This document shows, one piece after another, positions 1 to 5,450 of a stretch of DNA of 6,995 bases. Within the stretch, counting starts at the first letter, position 1, and the number at the start of each line of letters is the position of its first letter. This DNA is from Acholeplasmataceae bacterium (GTDB lineage: Bacteria; Bacillota_I; Bacilli_A; Acholeplasmatales; Acholeplasmataceae), in the NCBI GenBank assembly GCA_023230825.1, contig JALNWO010000086.1, forward strand, positions 1-6,995. Reading direction: 5' to 3'. The position numbers and the translations under genes are program-made. Under the pieces are notes generated by a model, which was not told where the DNA came from, did no database searches, and saw nothing but the letters and a program-made list of their open reading frames with translations.

Positions 1-273
1 CATTAACCCAGGGGTTAAAATCCGGTTGTTCGTCAATGTTTGAAAAGCAAGGGTTGTTGTTGCAATAAGGACTGCAGCAATCATCATCGCGGCAACTTGA
101 TAACCACGTCTTTGTAAAATGTTCATGATGGCTTGACGCATTGGATCCCTTATAGCCGGATCTTGTGGGAAAAGTTCATAGGTTGTCGTAAGCATCCAAA
201 AGCTTAAATAAGATACGATGGAAAGGATGGCAATGACTGATAAAATCCAAAGAGTTCTTCGATGTTTAACCAC
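1..273 (-). CDS. yclO: Iron-siderophore ABC transporter permease, YclO-like (partial, 3' end outside window)
   Basis: This is the second membrane subunit of a FecCD/BtuC-type importer for ferric siderophores; it should pair with the upstream YclN-like permease and a cytosolic ATPase. Only the first 91 residues are present and the reading frame runs off the left edge. Visible are a hydrophobic TM1 (about residues 7-27), a polar loop rich in charged residues (33-57), a second membrane segment (58-78), and the block TNNRILTP (81-88), which matches the YclO branch of the family as I remember it. I chose the GTG start at 273: it has AGGAGA at 281-286 with a 7-nt spacer, and no better in-frame ATG exists. 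The start overlaps the end of the upstream permease by 8 nt, which implies translational coupling and equal production of the two subunits. The symbol is by resemblance; the substrate (petrobactin in Bacillus subtilis YclNOPQ) is not shown by the sequence. Confidence 0.85.
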   Translation of the reverse strand, partial: MVKHRRTLWILSVIAILSIVSYLSFWMLTTTYELFPQDPAIRDPMRQAIMNILQRRGYQVAAMMIAAVLIATTTLAFQTLTNNRILTPGLM

Positions 274-1237
274 GTTTCATTCTCCTAAAGATGAGCCAAA
301 TGAAAATAACTGCACCGGTAATTCCCATCGTAAAACTAACCGGAACTTCATAAGGTTTAACTACAAGTCTTGAAATAATATCGTTTAATAAAACAAAGGC
401 TGAACCAAATAAAGCAATATCAATCATCGTTTTTTTAACGTGGTCTCCATAATAAATGCTTACTAAGTTAGGAACGACAAGACCAATAAAAGGAAGCATG
501 CCAACAGTCACAAATGTGAGTGATGAAACCATCGCAATAATGACTAAACCAACGATGGTAACTGTTTGATAAGATACACCGAGATTTTTAGCAAAATCTT
601 CACCTAAAACAGCAATACTAAATTTATTGGCATAAAGATAGGCAACAATTAAAACTGGAACGATAATATAAAGAAGTTCGTATGTTCCTTGTGCCAAGTG
701 GTGAAATCCACCCACCCCAATGGTACCTAAAAACTGGCTGGCTTGGTAACGATGAGCAATAAAGGTAGATAAAGCAGAAATTAAAGCACCATACATCATC
801 CCAAGCAAGGGGACATAAATAACATTTTTAAAGCGGATACGGCGTAAAATCATTAAAAAAAGACCTGTTAAAAGGAGGGAGAAAGCAAAAGCAATAAGGG
901 TTTTTTGATAAATGTTTAAATGATTAAAAAGCAAATAACCCAATAATAAACCTAAAATCGCTGCGTCCGTTGTTCCTGCCGTTGTCGGCGAGATAAAACG
1001 GTTTCGACTAATCGATTGCATAATTAAACCAGCAATACTCATCCCAGTCGCTGCGATAATAATCGAGACAGTCCGCGGGATTCTTGAAACTAACAAAACT
1101 TCTTGAGCTTCTAAATCTCCTGAAAATAGTTTTTTAAAGGTAAAATCAAGGACACCAATTCGTAATGACAAAATAACGAGAATGAGCCAAACTATTACTA
1201 AGATTAATCTTTTATGCATCAAAAAACGTTTCGTCAT
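266..1237 (-). CDS. yclN: Iron-siderophore ABC transporter permease, YclN-like (FecCD family)
   Basis: This 323-residue integral membrane protein is the first permease subunit of a ferric-siderophore ABC importer. The length is normal for the family. It is strongly hydrophobic throughout, with about ten membrane segments. Recognisable blocks are R-I-P-R-T (52-56), the stretch SRNRFISPTTAGTTDAA (77-93) typical of YclN rather than FhuB/FepD, the ATPase-contact loop GEDFAKNLGVS (212-222), GLVVPNLVSIYYGD (252-265, the family's GLxxPH-type motif with N in place of H), and the C-terminal PYEVPVSFTMGITG (295-308). The ATG at 1237 has AAAGGA about 8 nt upstream. It is the first gene of its operon in the window, followed with overlap by the yclO-like gene. 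The ATPase and binding protein are expected beyond the left edge. Expression probably depends on the palindrome at 1266-1289. Family assignment is firm; the particular siderophore is inference. Confidence 0.92.
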   Translation of the reverse strand: MTKRFLMHKRLILVIVWLILVILSLRIGVLDFTFKKLFSGDLEAQEVLLVSRIPRTVSIIIAATGMSIAGLIMQSISRNRFISPTTAGTTDAAILGLLLGYLLFNHLNIYQKTLIAFAFSLLLTGLFLMILRRIRFKNVIYVPLLGMMYGALISALSTFIAHRYQASQFLGTIGVGGFHHLAQGTYELLYIIVPVLIVAYLYANKFSIAVLGEDFAKNLGVSYQTVTIVGLVIIAMVSSLTFVTVGMLPFIGLVVPNLVSIYYGDHVKKTMIDIALFGSAFVLLNDIISRLVVKPYEVPVSFTMGITGAVIFIWLIFRRMKRG

Positions 1238-1244
1238 TAGATTG

Positions 1245-1250
1245 TTCCTT
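1245..1250 (-). promoter_or_regulatory. Ribosome binding site of the yclN-like gene
   Basis: AAGGAA on the minus strand lies 7 nt upstream of the ATG at 1237 and supports this start. Confidence 0.7.
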
Positions 1251-1265
1251 TATTGATTTATCGTT

Positions 1266-1289
1266 ATGGATAAAATCCTTTTTATCCAT
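1266..1289. promoter_or_regulatory. Perfect 10-bp palindrome, candidate operator at the start of the siderophore operon
   Basis: The arms ATGGATAAAA (1266-1275) and TTTTATCCAT (1280-1289) are exact inverted complements around a 4-nt centre. The element lies immediately downstream of a minus-strand -10 box, so it covers the predicted transcription start of the yclN-like gene. That is a classical place for a repressor, most likely metal-responsive given the gene. It does not match the Fur box core (TGATAATNATTATCA) as I know it, nor the MntR or DtxR consensus. In RNA it could also form a 5' hairpin, but there is no U tract, so it is not a terminator. The regulator is unknown. Confidence 0.6.
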
Positions 1290-1293
1290 TCAT

Positions 1294-1322
1294 ATTTTAT
1301 CTAAAAGGGGGGAGCAACTCAA
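1294..1322 (-). promoter_or_regulatory. Predicted sigma-A-type promoter of the siderophore permease operon
   Basis: On the minus strand, TTGAGT (1317-1322) and TAAAAT (1294-1299) are separated by exactly 17 nt, giving a start of transcription near 1287 inside the palindrome. The spacer carries a run of six C on the minus strand. A second TATAAT at 1337-1342 has no good -35 box and is the weaker alternative. Confidence 0.55.
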
Positions 1323-1429
1323 AAGATAAGAAAAAGATTATAAACTACTTACCTATTTATTATAAAGTATTCAAATATTCTTAAAAGCTTCATCTTTTAC
1401 GACATAAAGAACGAATCTTTATTGTTTTA

Positions 1430-1438
1430 TGCTATACT
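1430..1438 (+). promoter_or_regulatory. Extended -10 promoter element of the MBL-fold hydrolase gene
   Basis: TGC TATACT is an extended -10 element (TGn plus 5 of 6 consensus bases). No convincing -35 box lies 17 nt upstream, which extended -10 promoters tolerate. Transcription would begin near 1445, only about 9 nt before the ATG at 1454, so the leader would be very short. Confidence 0.5.
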
Positions 1439-1453
1439 ATTTTTGGTGATTCT

Positions 1454-2068
1454 ATGCAAATAAAAACATTTGTTTTAAGTGAATATATGAGTAATTGTTA
1501 CTTGCTTTATCGCAATCAAGAAGCGATCATTATTGATCCAGGTGCTGAAAGTCAAGTTGTTGTTGATTTTATTAAAGAAAAACAACTGACAGTCAAAGCG
1601 ATTTATGCAACTCATGGCCATATTGATCATGTTGGCGGAATCCGTTTTTTAAAAAAACGATTTAAATGTCCAACATATGCTCCTAAAAAAGACCACGTCT
1701 GGTTTCACGAGACACCATATAATCGATTGGGTTATCAAATTCCTATCGATCATTTTGTTGGTGAGGGCGATACCCTCACTCTTGATAATGATGTTTTCAC
1801 GATTTATGAAACTCCTGGTCACTCAGAAGGGGGAACCGTTTTATATCAACCTAACTTAAACATTTGCTTCTCTGGTGATACACTCTTTAGAAGATCTGTT
1901 GGTCGAACCGACTTGCCCTTTGGCAACTTTCAACAACTTGAACAAAGCATTTTGAAAATGTATCGTCTTTTTCCTGAAGATACAATCGTTTATCCTGGAC
2001 ACGGTCCAACAACGACAATTGGTGACGAAAAAAGACAAAACCCCTTTGTTCATATGATTGGTGCATAA
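1454..2068 (+). CDS. MBL-fold metallo-hydrolase, glyoxalase II-like (YqgX type)
   Basis: This 204-residue soluble cytosolic enzyme belongs to the metallo-beta-lactamase fold. It has the full set of metal ligands: THGHIDH at 53-59 (H54, H56, D58, H59), PGHSEGG at 121-127 (H123), SGDTLF at 140-145 (bridging D142) and YPGHGPTT at 180-187 (H183). The block GRTDLP (150-155) and the size of about 200 residues place it with the short YqgX-like group often labelled hydroxyacylglutathione hydrolase. These lack the longer C-terminal glutathione-binding domain of true GloB, so the thioester substrate is uncertain. The ATG at 1454 has GGTGAT (1445-1450) a few bases upstream. It is a single-gene unit with its own promoter and a hairpin terminator right after the stop. 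It is the only gene on this strand and has no obvious functional link to the transporters beside it. Confidence 0.9.
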   Translation: MQIKTFVLSEYMSNCYLLYRNQEAIIIDPGAESQVVVDFIKEKQLTVKAIYATHGHIDHVGGIRFLKKRFKCPTYAPKKDHVWFHETPYNRLGYQIPIDHFVGEGDTLTLDNDVFTIYETPGHSEGGTVLYQPNLNICFSGDTLFRRSVGRTDLPFGNFQQLEQSILKMYRLFPEDTIVYPGHGPTTTIGDEKRQNPFVHMIGA

Positions 2069-2100
2069 AAAAAACAGAATTCACTTCTGTTTTTCTTTTT
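2067..2100. terminator. Bidirectional intrinsic terminator between convergent genes
   Basis: The perfect 10-bp stem AAAAACAGAA (2070-2079) / TTCTGTTTTT (2085-2094) has a 5-nt loop. It is followed on the plus strand by TTTTTCTTTTTT, and on the minus strand the run of A at 2067-2074 becomes a U tract. It can therefore end both the MBL-fold hydrolase transcript and the antiporter/PII-like transcript. Confidence 0.88.
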
Positions 2101-2115
2101 TATAAAGCGGATTAT

Positions 2116-2466
2116 TTATGTCCGTTTTTTTAATGGATATACACCTGAAACAGGTAAAGTAAACATAAAACCAATCACATCTTTTTCAGAGTTTGCTAAT
2201 ACATCTTGAATCCGCTGAACAACAATCGGTACTTTTTCGCTGTCAGGAATAACGGTGAAAATCGTTTTACTTCCATCGGCTTGTTTTGGTAAACTCTTTT
2301 CAAAAGGTCCGCTAAAAATATAACTTAAGCCTTCATATTGTAAAACTGCTTTAGCCATGCCTTCACTATCTAAAATAGTTGCGCCTCTCACTTCAAGTTC
2401 AATAAATGTTTCTAAAATTGTTTGTAAGTGGGATAAGTCATTTAAGACGATAAATAAAATTTGCAT
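2116..2466 (-). CDS. PII-like small regulatory protein partnered with the antiporter
   Basis: This 116-residue soluble protein has the ferredoxin-like pattern of the PII superfamily. It shows strand 1 (MQILFIVLN, 1-9), helix 1 (11-24), strand 2 with the conserved small-residue turn VRGATIL (26-32), a long T-loop-like segment (about 36-65), strand 3 (KTIFTVIP, 67-74), helix 2 (77-92) and strand 4 (IGFMFTLPV, 98-106), with a short basic tail. It lacks the uridylylated tyrosine context and the Gly-rich B-loop of classical GlnB/GlnK, so it is not a nitrogen-regulatory PII in the strict sense. Its ligand cannot be read from the sequence. The ATG at 2466 is chosen because GGAAGGAG (2473-2480) lies 6 nt upstream; an in-frame ATG at 2496 lies inside the antiporter gene and has no such site. 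One nucleotide separates it from the antiporter stop, so the two are co-translated. By analogy with other PII-like proteins encoded beside transporters, it probably gates the antiporter. Confidence 0.75.
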   Translation of the reverse strand: MQILFIVLNDLSHLQTILETFIELEVRGATILDSEGMAKAVLQYEGLSYIFSGPFEKSLPKQADGSKTIFTVIPDSEKVPIVVQRIQDVLANSEKDVIGFMFTLPVSGVYPLKKRT

Positions 2467-2467
2467 G

Positions 2468-3796
2468 TTATACTCCTTCCATTTCAATGCCTTCAATTGA
2501 TGACAATTGATCTAATAAATCCAAACCAGAGATTTCTCCTGCTCGACTAATGGCAAACTTGGAAAAGATTGGCCCTGTCGTTTCATAGACTAATATGCTG
2601 AGCATGATGATTGTCGATATCATTGGATAAAAGGTTGGCATCAAAGCATTAACAACGACTAAGAGACCCAATGATACGCCCCCTTGTGGCAGTAAGGCAA
2701 AACCTAAATACTTCGTTACCTTCTCAGGAGATTTAGCCCGTTTGGCACCGAGGTAAGCTCCTAAATATTTTCCGCCACCACGAGCAAGGATGTAGAATGA
2801 TGATAACAGTAAAATAATCGTGTTTTGTCCAATCAGTCCTAAATTCAATGATGCGCCAGCTAGTGTGAAAAATAAAACGTAAAATGGAGTTGTAAAGTCA
2901 TTCACACTGCTGTAAATGGGTGTTGGTTTTTCGACAAGATTCGCGACAACTGTTCCAGCCATAATGTTAGCTAACAATGTTGATAAACCTAAACTGAAAG
3001 GTGCGAACACTTGATTTAATAACATTATAACACCAATTGTTAGTAAGATAGACATGATCGAGTAAACTTGCATATCATCACGACTCTTATCTAAATGATT
3101 GGCTAGTTTAGCTAAAACAAAACCGACTATACCACCAATTATTAATGAACCAAAGACTTCAATAAAAGGTTTGGTAATCATAAGCCAAATAGGCAATGAT
3201 GTTGTTGCTGTAATCGTTTGAGCGATTGATATAAAGAAGCCAAAGATAATGATTCCATAAATATCGTCTAAAGCAACAACAGGTAAAATGGTTTTTGTAA
3301 GTGGCCCATAGGCTCGATATTGACGAATTACTAAAAGCGTTGCTGCTGGTGCTGTTGCTGCACTCATGGATGCTAAAATAAGGCCAAAAGCAATGTTCTC
3401 TTTCGTAAAAGGATTGTATCCATTTGGCATAATCGTTGCTGGTTTAGGTAAGAAAAATAAAACAAGGAAGACACCTAAAACAGCAAATAAAACCTCATAA
3501 ATTGTAATGGTATTAATTCGCTTTCCATGTCTTTTCATTTGTTTTAAATTAAATTCACTACCTATAGAAAAGGCAATAAAAGCCAACGCTAACTCGCTCA
3601 CAAACTTTAGTGCTTGTTGATTTTCGTTGGTAATAAAACCTTCGTAGCCCCAAAAGATAATTCCCAAACTCGGCCCTAAAATTAAACCAAAGACGAGATA
3701 CCCTGAAACATCTGGTAATTTTAATTGCCTCGCTGCCTTCCCGCCAAGAAAACCAACGAGCATGACAACGGCAGCTTTAAAAATTAATTCACCCAT
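2468..3796 (-). CDS. Cation:proton antiporter, CPA2-type (Na+/H+ exchanger family)
   Basis: This 442-residue inner-membrane protein is predicted to exchange Na+ or K+ for protons. It has about 12-13 hydrophobic segments with the expected landmarks: the unwound-helix stretch SAATAPAATLLV (145-156), the ion-binding pair ALDDIYG (175-181, D177-D178), the basic residues LARGGGKYLG (337-346, R339 and K343) and LPQGGVSLGL (369-378). An Asp-Asp pair is the mark of electrogenic CPA2 members such as NapA, as opposed to the Asn-Asp of electroneutral ones. There is no TrkA-N/RCK domain, only a cytosolic tail of about 30 residues (412-442). The ATG at 3796 follows AGGAG (3804-3808) by 7 nt; an in-frame ATG at 3832 would lie inside the upstream terminator hairpin and is rejected. 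Transcription is controlled by the c-di-AMP riboswitch upstream. The ion is not determined; the riboswitch favours K+. Confidence 0.9.
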   Translation of the reverse strand: MGELIFKAAVVMLVGFLGGKAARQLKLPDVSGYLVFGLILGPSLGIIFWGYEGFITNENQQALKFVSELALAFIAFSIGSEFNLKQMKRHGKRINTITIYEVLFAVLGVFLVLFFLPKPATIMPNGYNPFTKENIAFGLILASMSAATAPAATLLVIRQYRAYGPLTKTILPVVALDDIYGIIIFGFFISIAQTITATTSLPIWLMITKPFIEVFGSLIIGGIVGFVLAKLANHLDKSRDDMQVYSIMSILLTIGVIMLLNQVFAPFSLGLSTLLANIMAGTVVANLVEKPTPIYSSVNDFTTPFYVLFFTLAGASLNLGLIGQNTIILLLSSFYILARGGGKYLGAYLGAKRAKSPEKVTKYLGFALLPQGGVSLGLLVVVNALMPTFYPMISTIIMLSILVYETTGPIFSKFAISRAGEISGLDLLDQLSSIEGIEMEGV

Positions 3797-3803
3797 TTTT
3801 TCA

Positions 3804-3808
3804 CTCCT
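3804..3808 (-). promoter_or_regulatory. Ribosome binding site that fixes the antiporter start
   Basis: AGGAG on the minus strand, 7 nt before the ATG at 3796. It decides in favour of this ATG over the upstream in-frame ATG at 3832, which lies within the terminator. Confidence 0.85.
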
Positions 3809-3820
3809 AAAAATTGCATT

Positions 3821-3846
3821 AAAAAAACGCATATTATGAAATATGC
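3821..3846 (-). terminator. Intrinsic terminator, expression platform of the c-di-AMP riboswitch
   Basis: On the minus strand, GCATATT (3840-3846) pairs perfectly with AATATGC (3829-3835) around the 4-nt loop TCAT and is followed by G and seven T (3821-3827). It lies between the aptamer and the antiporter ribosome binding site, so riboswitch control is by premature termination. It can be formed independently of the aptamer closing stem (GGAG at 3854-3857). Confidence 0.85.
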
Positions 3847-3853
3847 TTAATGA

Positions 3854-3957
3854 CTCCTACGAGGTTAGCTGACGGGTTAAGGACATTAAGTATCCTTTCA
3901 AGATTCTTGATTCACCCCAAAAAATTGTTTCCCCCATTCGTTTGATTCGGAGATTCC
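3854..3957 (-). ncRNA. Cyclic di-AMP riboswitch aptamer (ydaO/yuaA class)
   Basis: The minus strand carries the conserved blocks of the ydaO motif in order: CGAATC near 3945-3950, GGGGGAAAC (3927-3935), TTGGGGTGAATC (3909-3920), a variable hairpin AAGGA/TCCTT (3893-3897 with 3879-3883), and the near-invariant CCGTCAGCTAACCTCGTAGG (about 3856-3875). The closing helix is CTCC (3949-3952) with GGAG (3854-3857). The family binds two c-di-AMP molecules and usually turns expression off by favouring a terminator, which is present just downstream. The promoter begins transcription almost exactly at the 5' edge of the aptamer. It controls the antiporter and PII-like genes. In known cases the class governs K+ and osmolyte transport and cell-wall enzymes. 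Confidence 0.95.
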
Positions 3958-3963
3958 AAATTG

Positions 3964-3992
3964 ATTGTATCATAAAGCTTTTTGATAATCAA
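3964..3992 (-). promoter_or_regulatory. Promoter of the riboswitch-antiporter-PII operon
   Basis: TTGATT (3987-3992) and TACAAT (3964-3969) are separated by 17 nt, and the -10 is preceded by TGA, giving an extended -10. The predicted start near 3957 coincides with the first bases of the aptamer, which supports both calls. Confidence 0.75.
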
Positions 3993-4015
3993 TCATGAAA
4001 AACTCAATTATAGAT

Positions 4016-4058
4016 AAAAAAAGGAAGGGTCTTCGATCATGAGATAAAACCTTCCTTT
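4016..4058 (-). terminator. Terminator of the tandem mgtE operon
   Basis: A perfect 9-bp stem, AAAGGAAGG with CCTTCCTTT (4050-4058 and 4020-4028), encloses a 21-nt loop. On the minus strand it is followed by a run of seven T (4016-4022). It lies about 40 nt after the stop of the second mgtE and just upstream of the antiporter promoter, separating the two operons. Confidence 0.85.
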
Positions 4059-4099
4059 ATTAATGCTTATGAATGGCTTTATTGAGCCTTTTTGGAGTT

Positions 4100-5437
4100 T
4101 TATATAAAGAGCATCGTTGCGACACCAAAATAAATTACTAAGGCAACAATATCATTCACAGTAGTCATAATTGGACCAGATGCAGCTGCAGGATCTACTT
4201 TCATCTTATCAAAACCTAAAGGAATAAGGACACCCATTAAGGAAGAGATAAACATCGATGAGAACATTGCGGTGAAAACAACAAAACCAATCTCAAGCGG
4301 TTTTTGGTTTCCCACCGGAATAATAGATAGGAAGACAAAGGCAAATAAGCATGAAGAGACGGCAAGAATGAGACTATTAATAAAACCAACTCGCAATTCT
4401 TTAAAAACATGTTTTTTCTGCGTTTCTTTTTGTTCATAATCATCTTTGTGCAAACCAATAATTGTAACGGCTAATGATTGCGTTCCAATATTACCAGCCA
4501 TATCTAAAATGAGTGGTTGAAATAATACAAGGGCGATGACTTCTGAAAGAGTTCTTTCAAAAATAGAGAGAAAGCTTGCAATCAATAAATTTAAAATCAC
4601 CGCGATCAAAAGCCAAGGTAGTCTTTGTTTAGAACGTTCTAATGATGTGAGCGAAGGTTCGTGATCGACAATCATTGCCATCTTTTGAAAGTCATCCTCA
4701 AGGTCATCGACCATTTCATCAAAAATATCATCTGCTGTTACAATCCCAACAATTAAATATTCATCACTTACAACAGGTATCGCATCCAAGTCATAATCTT
4801 TAATCATTTGAATGGCTTTATCGATGGTATCTGATTCCTTTAGGGCATAAAATTGTGTTGACATAATATCAGTTAACTTATCATGACTTCTTGCGATAAT
4901 TAAATCCTTAATGGGAATCATGCCAATCGGGTGATTGTTATCATCAACAACATATACGGTATCGATGTAATCTTGATCTGAAGATTGGGAAATGACTTTA
5001 TGTGTCGCATCTTTAATTGATAGGTTTGCGCTGACCGTGAAAAAATCGGTTGACATCAGTGATGCTGCGATATCTTCACCATAGGTAAGTAAGCGTTCAA
5101 TGGTGCGCTTCTTCGCTTGCGTCATAAAAGGATAGACTGACAGTTGTTCTGTTTCATCTAGTTCTTCAATGAAGTCTTTTAAATCATCTGTTTCAAGTGT
5201 TCTTAATAAGATTTTCTTTTTAACATCTTCTAATAAATGGAAAAATTCAAACTGCTCTTCACTATCAAAATGAATAAAAATTTGTGGCAAGCGTTCGACA
5301 TTTAAAAATTTAATGATCCGTTTTTTCTCATCCAATGAATATTCATCGTAATGAAGCGTTAAATCATATGGGAGAATTTGGTTGATTGTTTTCTTAAAGA
5401 CAGCATCGGTTGCTGTAAAATTAATTTGTTTTTTCAT
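4100..5437 (-). CDS. mgtE: Magnesium transporter MgtE, second copy (divergent N-domain)
   Basis: This 445-residue protein of the MgtE/SLC41 family is a Mg2+-selective channel of the cytoplasmic membrane. The order is an MgtE-type helical N-domain (about 25-120), CBS1 (about 123-185, from AASLMSTDFFTV), CBS2 (about 187-245, from LTDIMSTQFYAL to VTADDIFDEM), an acidic linker and plug helix (DDLEDDF at 244-250), then about five membrane helices (275-445). Family hallmarks are FQPLILDMAGNIGTQS (306-321) and DPAAASGPIMTTVNDIV (415-431), where D429 corresponds to the conserved pore aspartate. The N-domain is less regular than in its neighbour. The ATG at 5437 has GGAAGGGGGAT just upstream, overlapping the stop of the other mgtE 13 nt away, so the two are co-transcribed and probably coupled. 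Mg2+ sensing by the N and CBS domains is family knowledge; substrate preference among divalent ions is not shown here. Confidence 0.93.
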   Translation of the reverse strand: MKKQINFTATDAVFKKTINQILPYDLTLHYDEYSLDEKKRIIKFLNVERLPQIFIHFDSEEQFEFFHLLEDVKKKILLRTLETDDLKDFIEELDETEQLSVYPFMTQAKKRTIERLLTYGEDIAASLMSTDFFTVSANLSIKDATHKVISQSSDQDYIDTVYVVDDNNHPIGMIPIKDLIIARSHDKLTDIMSTQFYALKESDTIDKAIQMIKDYDLDAIPVVSDEYLIVGIVTADDIFDEMVDDLEDDFQKMAMIVDHEPSLTSLERSKQRLPWLLIAVILNLLIASFLSIFERTLSEVIALVLFQPLILDMAGNIGTQSLAVTIIGLHKDDYEQKETQKKHVFKELRVGFINSLILAVSSCLFAFVFLSIIPVGNQKPLEIGFVVFTAMFSSMFISSLMGVLIPLGFDKMKVDPAAASGPIMTTVNDIVALVIYFGVATMLFI

Positions 5438-5450
5438 TAAATCCCCCTTC

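Noticed and set aside
1677..2084. Several open frames of 60-65 codons on both strands over the MBL-fold hydrolase gene
   Set aside because: They overlap a gene with complete catalytic motifs, and their translations show no family pattern.
2107..2125. Small hairpin CGGA/TCCG at the end of the PII-like gene
   Set aside because: Only 4 bp of stem and partly inside the coding region; the stronger bidirectional terminator nearby explains the transcript end.
2467..2496. Upstream extension of the PII-like protein to an ATG at 2496
   Set aside because: It would overlap the antiporter C-terminus, and the strong GGAAGGAG site points to the ATG at 2466, which begins directly with strand 1 of the fold.
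3797..3832. Upstream extension of the antiporter to an ATG at 3832
   Set aside because: The extension would translate the riboswitch terminator and its U tract; AGGAG sits correctly before the ATG at 3796.
4074..4091. GGCT/AGCC hairpin followed by T5 on the plus strand
   Set aside because: The stem is only 4 bp and there is no plus-strand gene upstream to terminate; the 9-bp hairpin at 4020-4058 is a far better terminator for the minus-strand operon.
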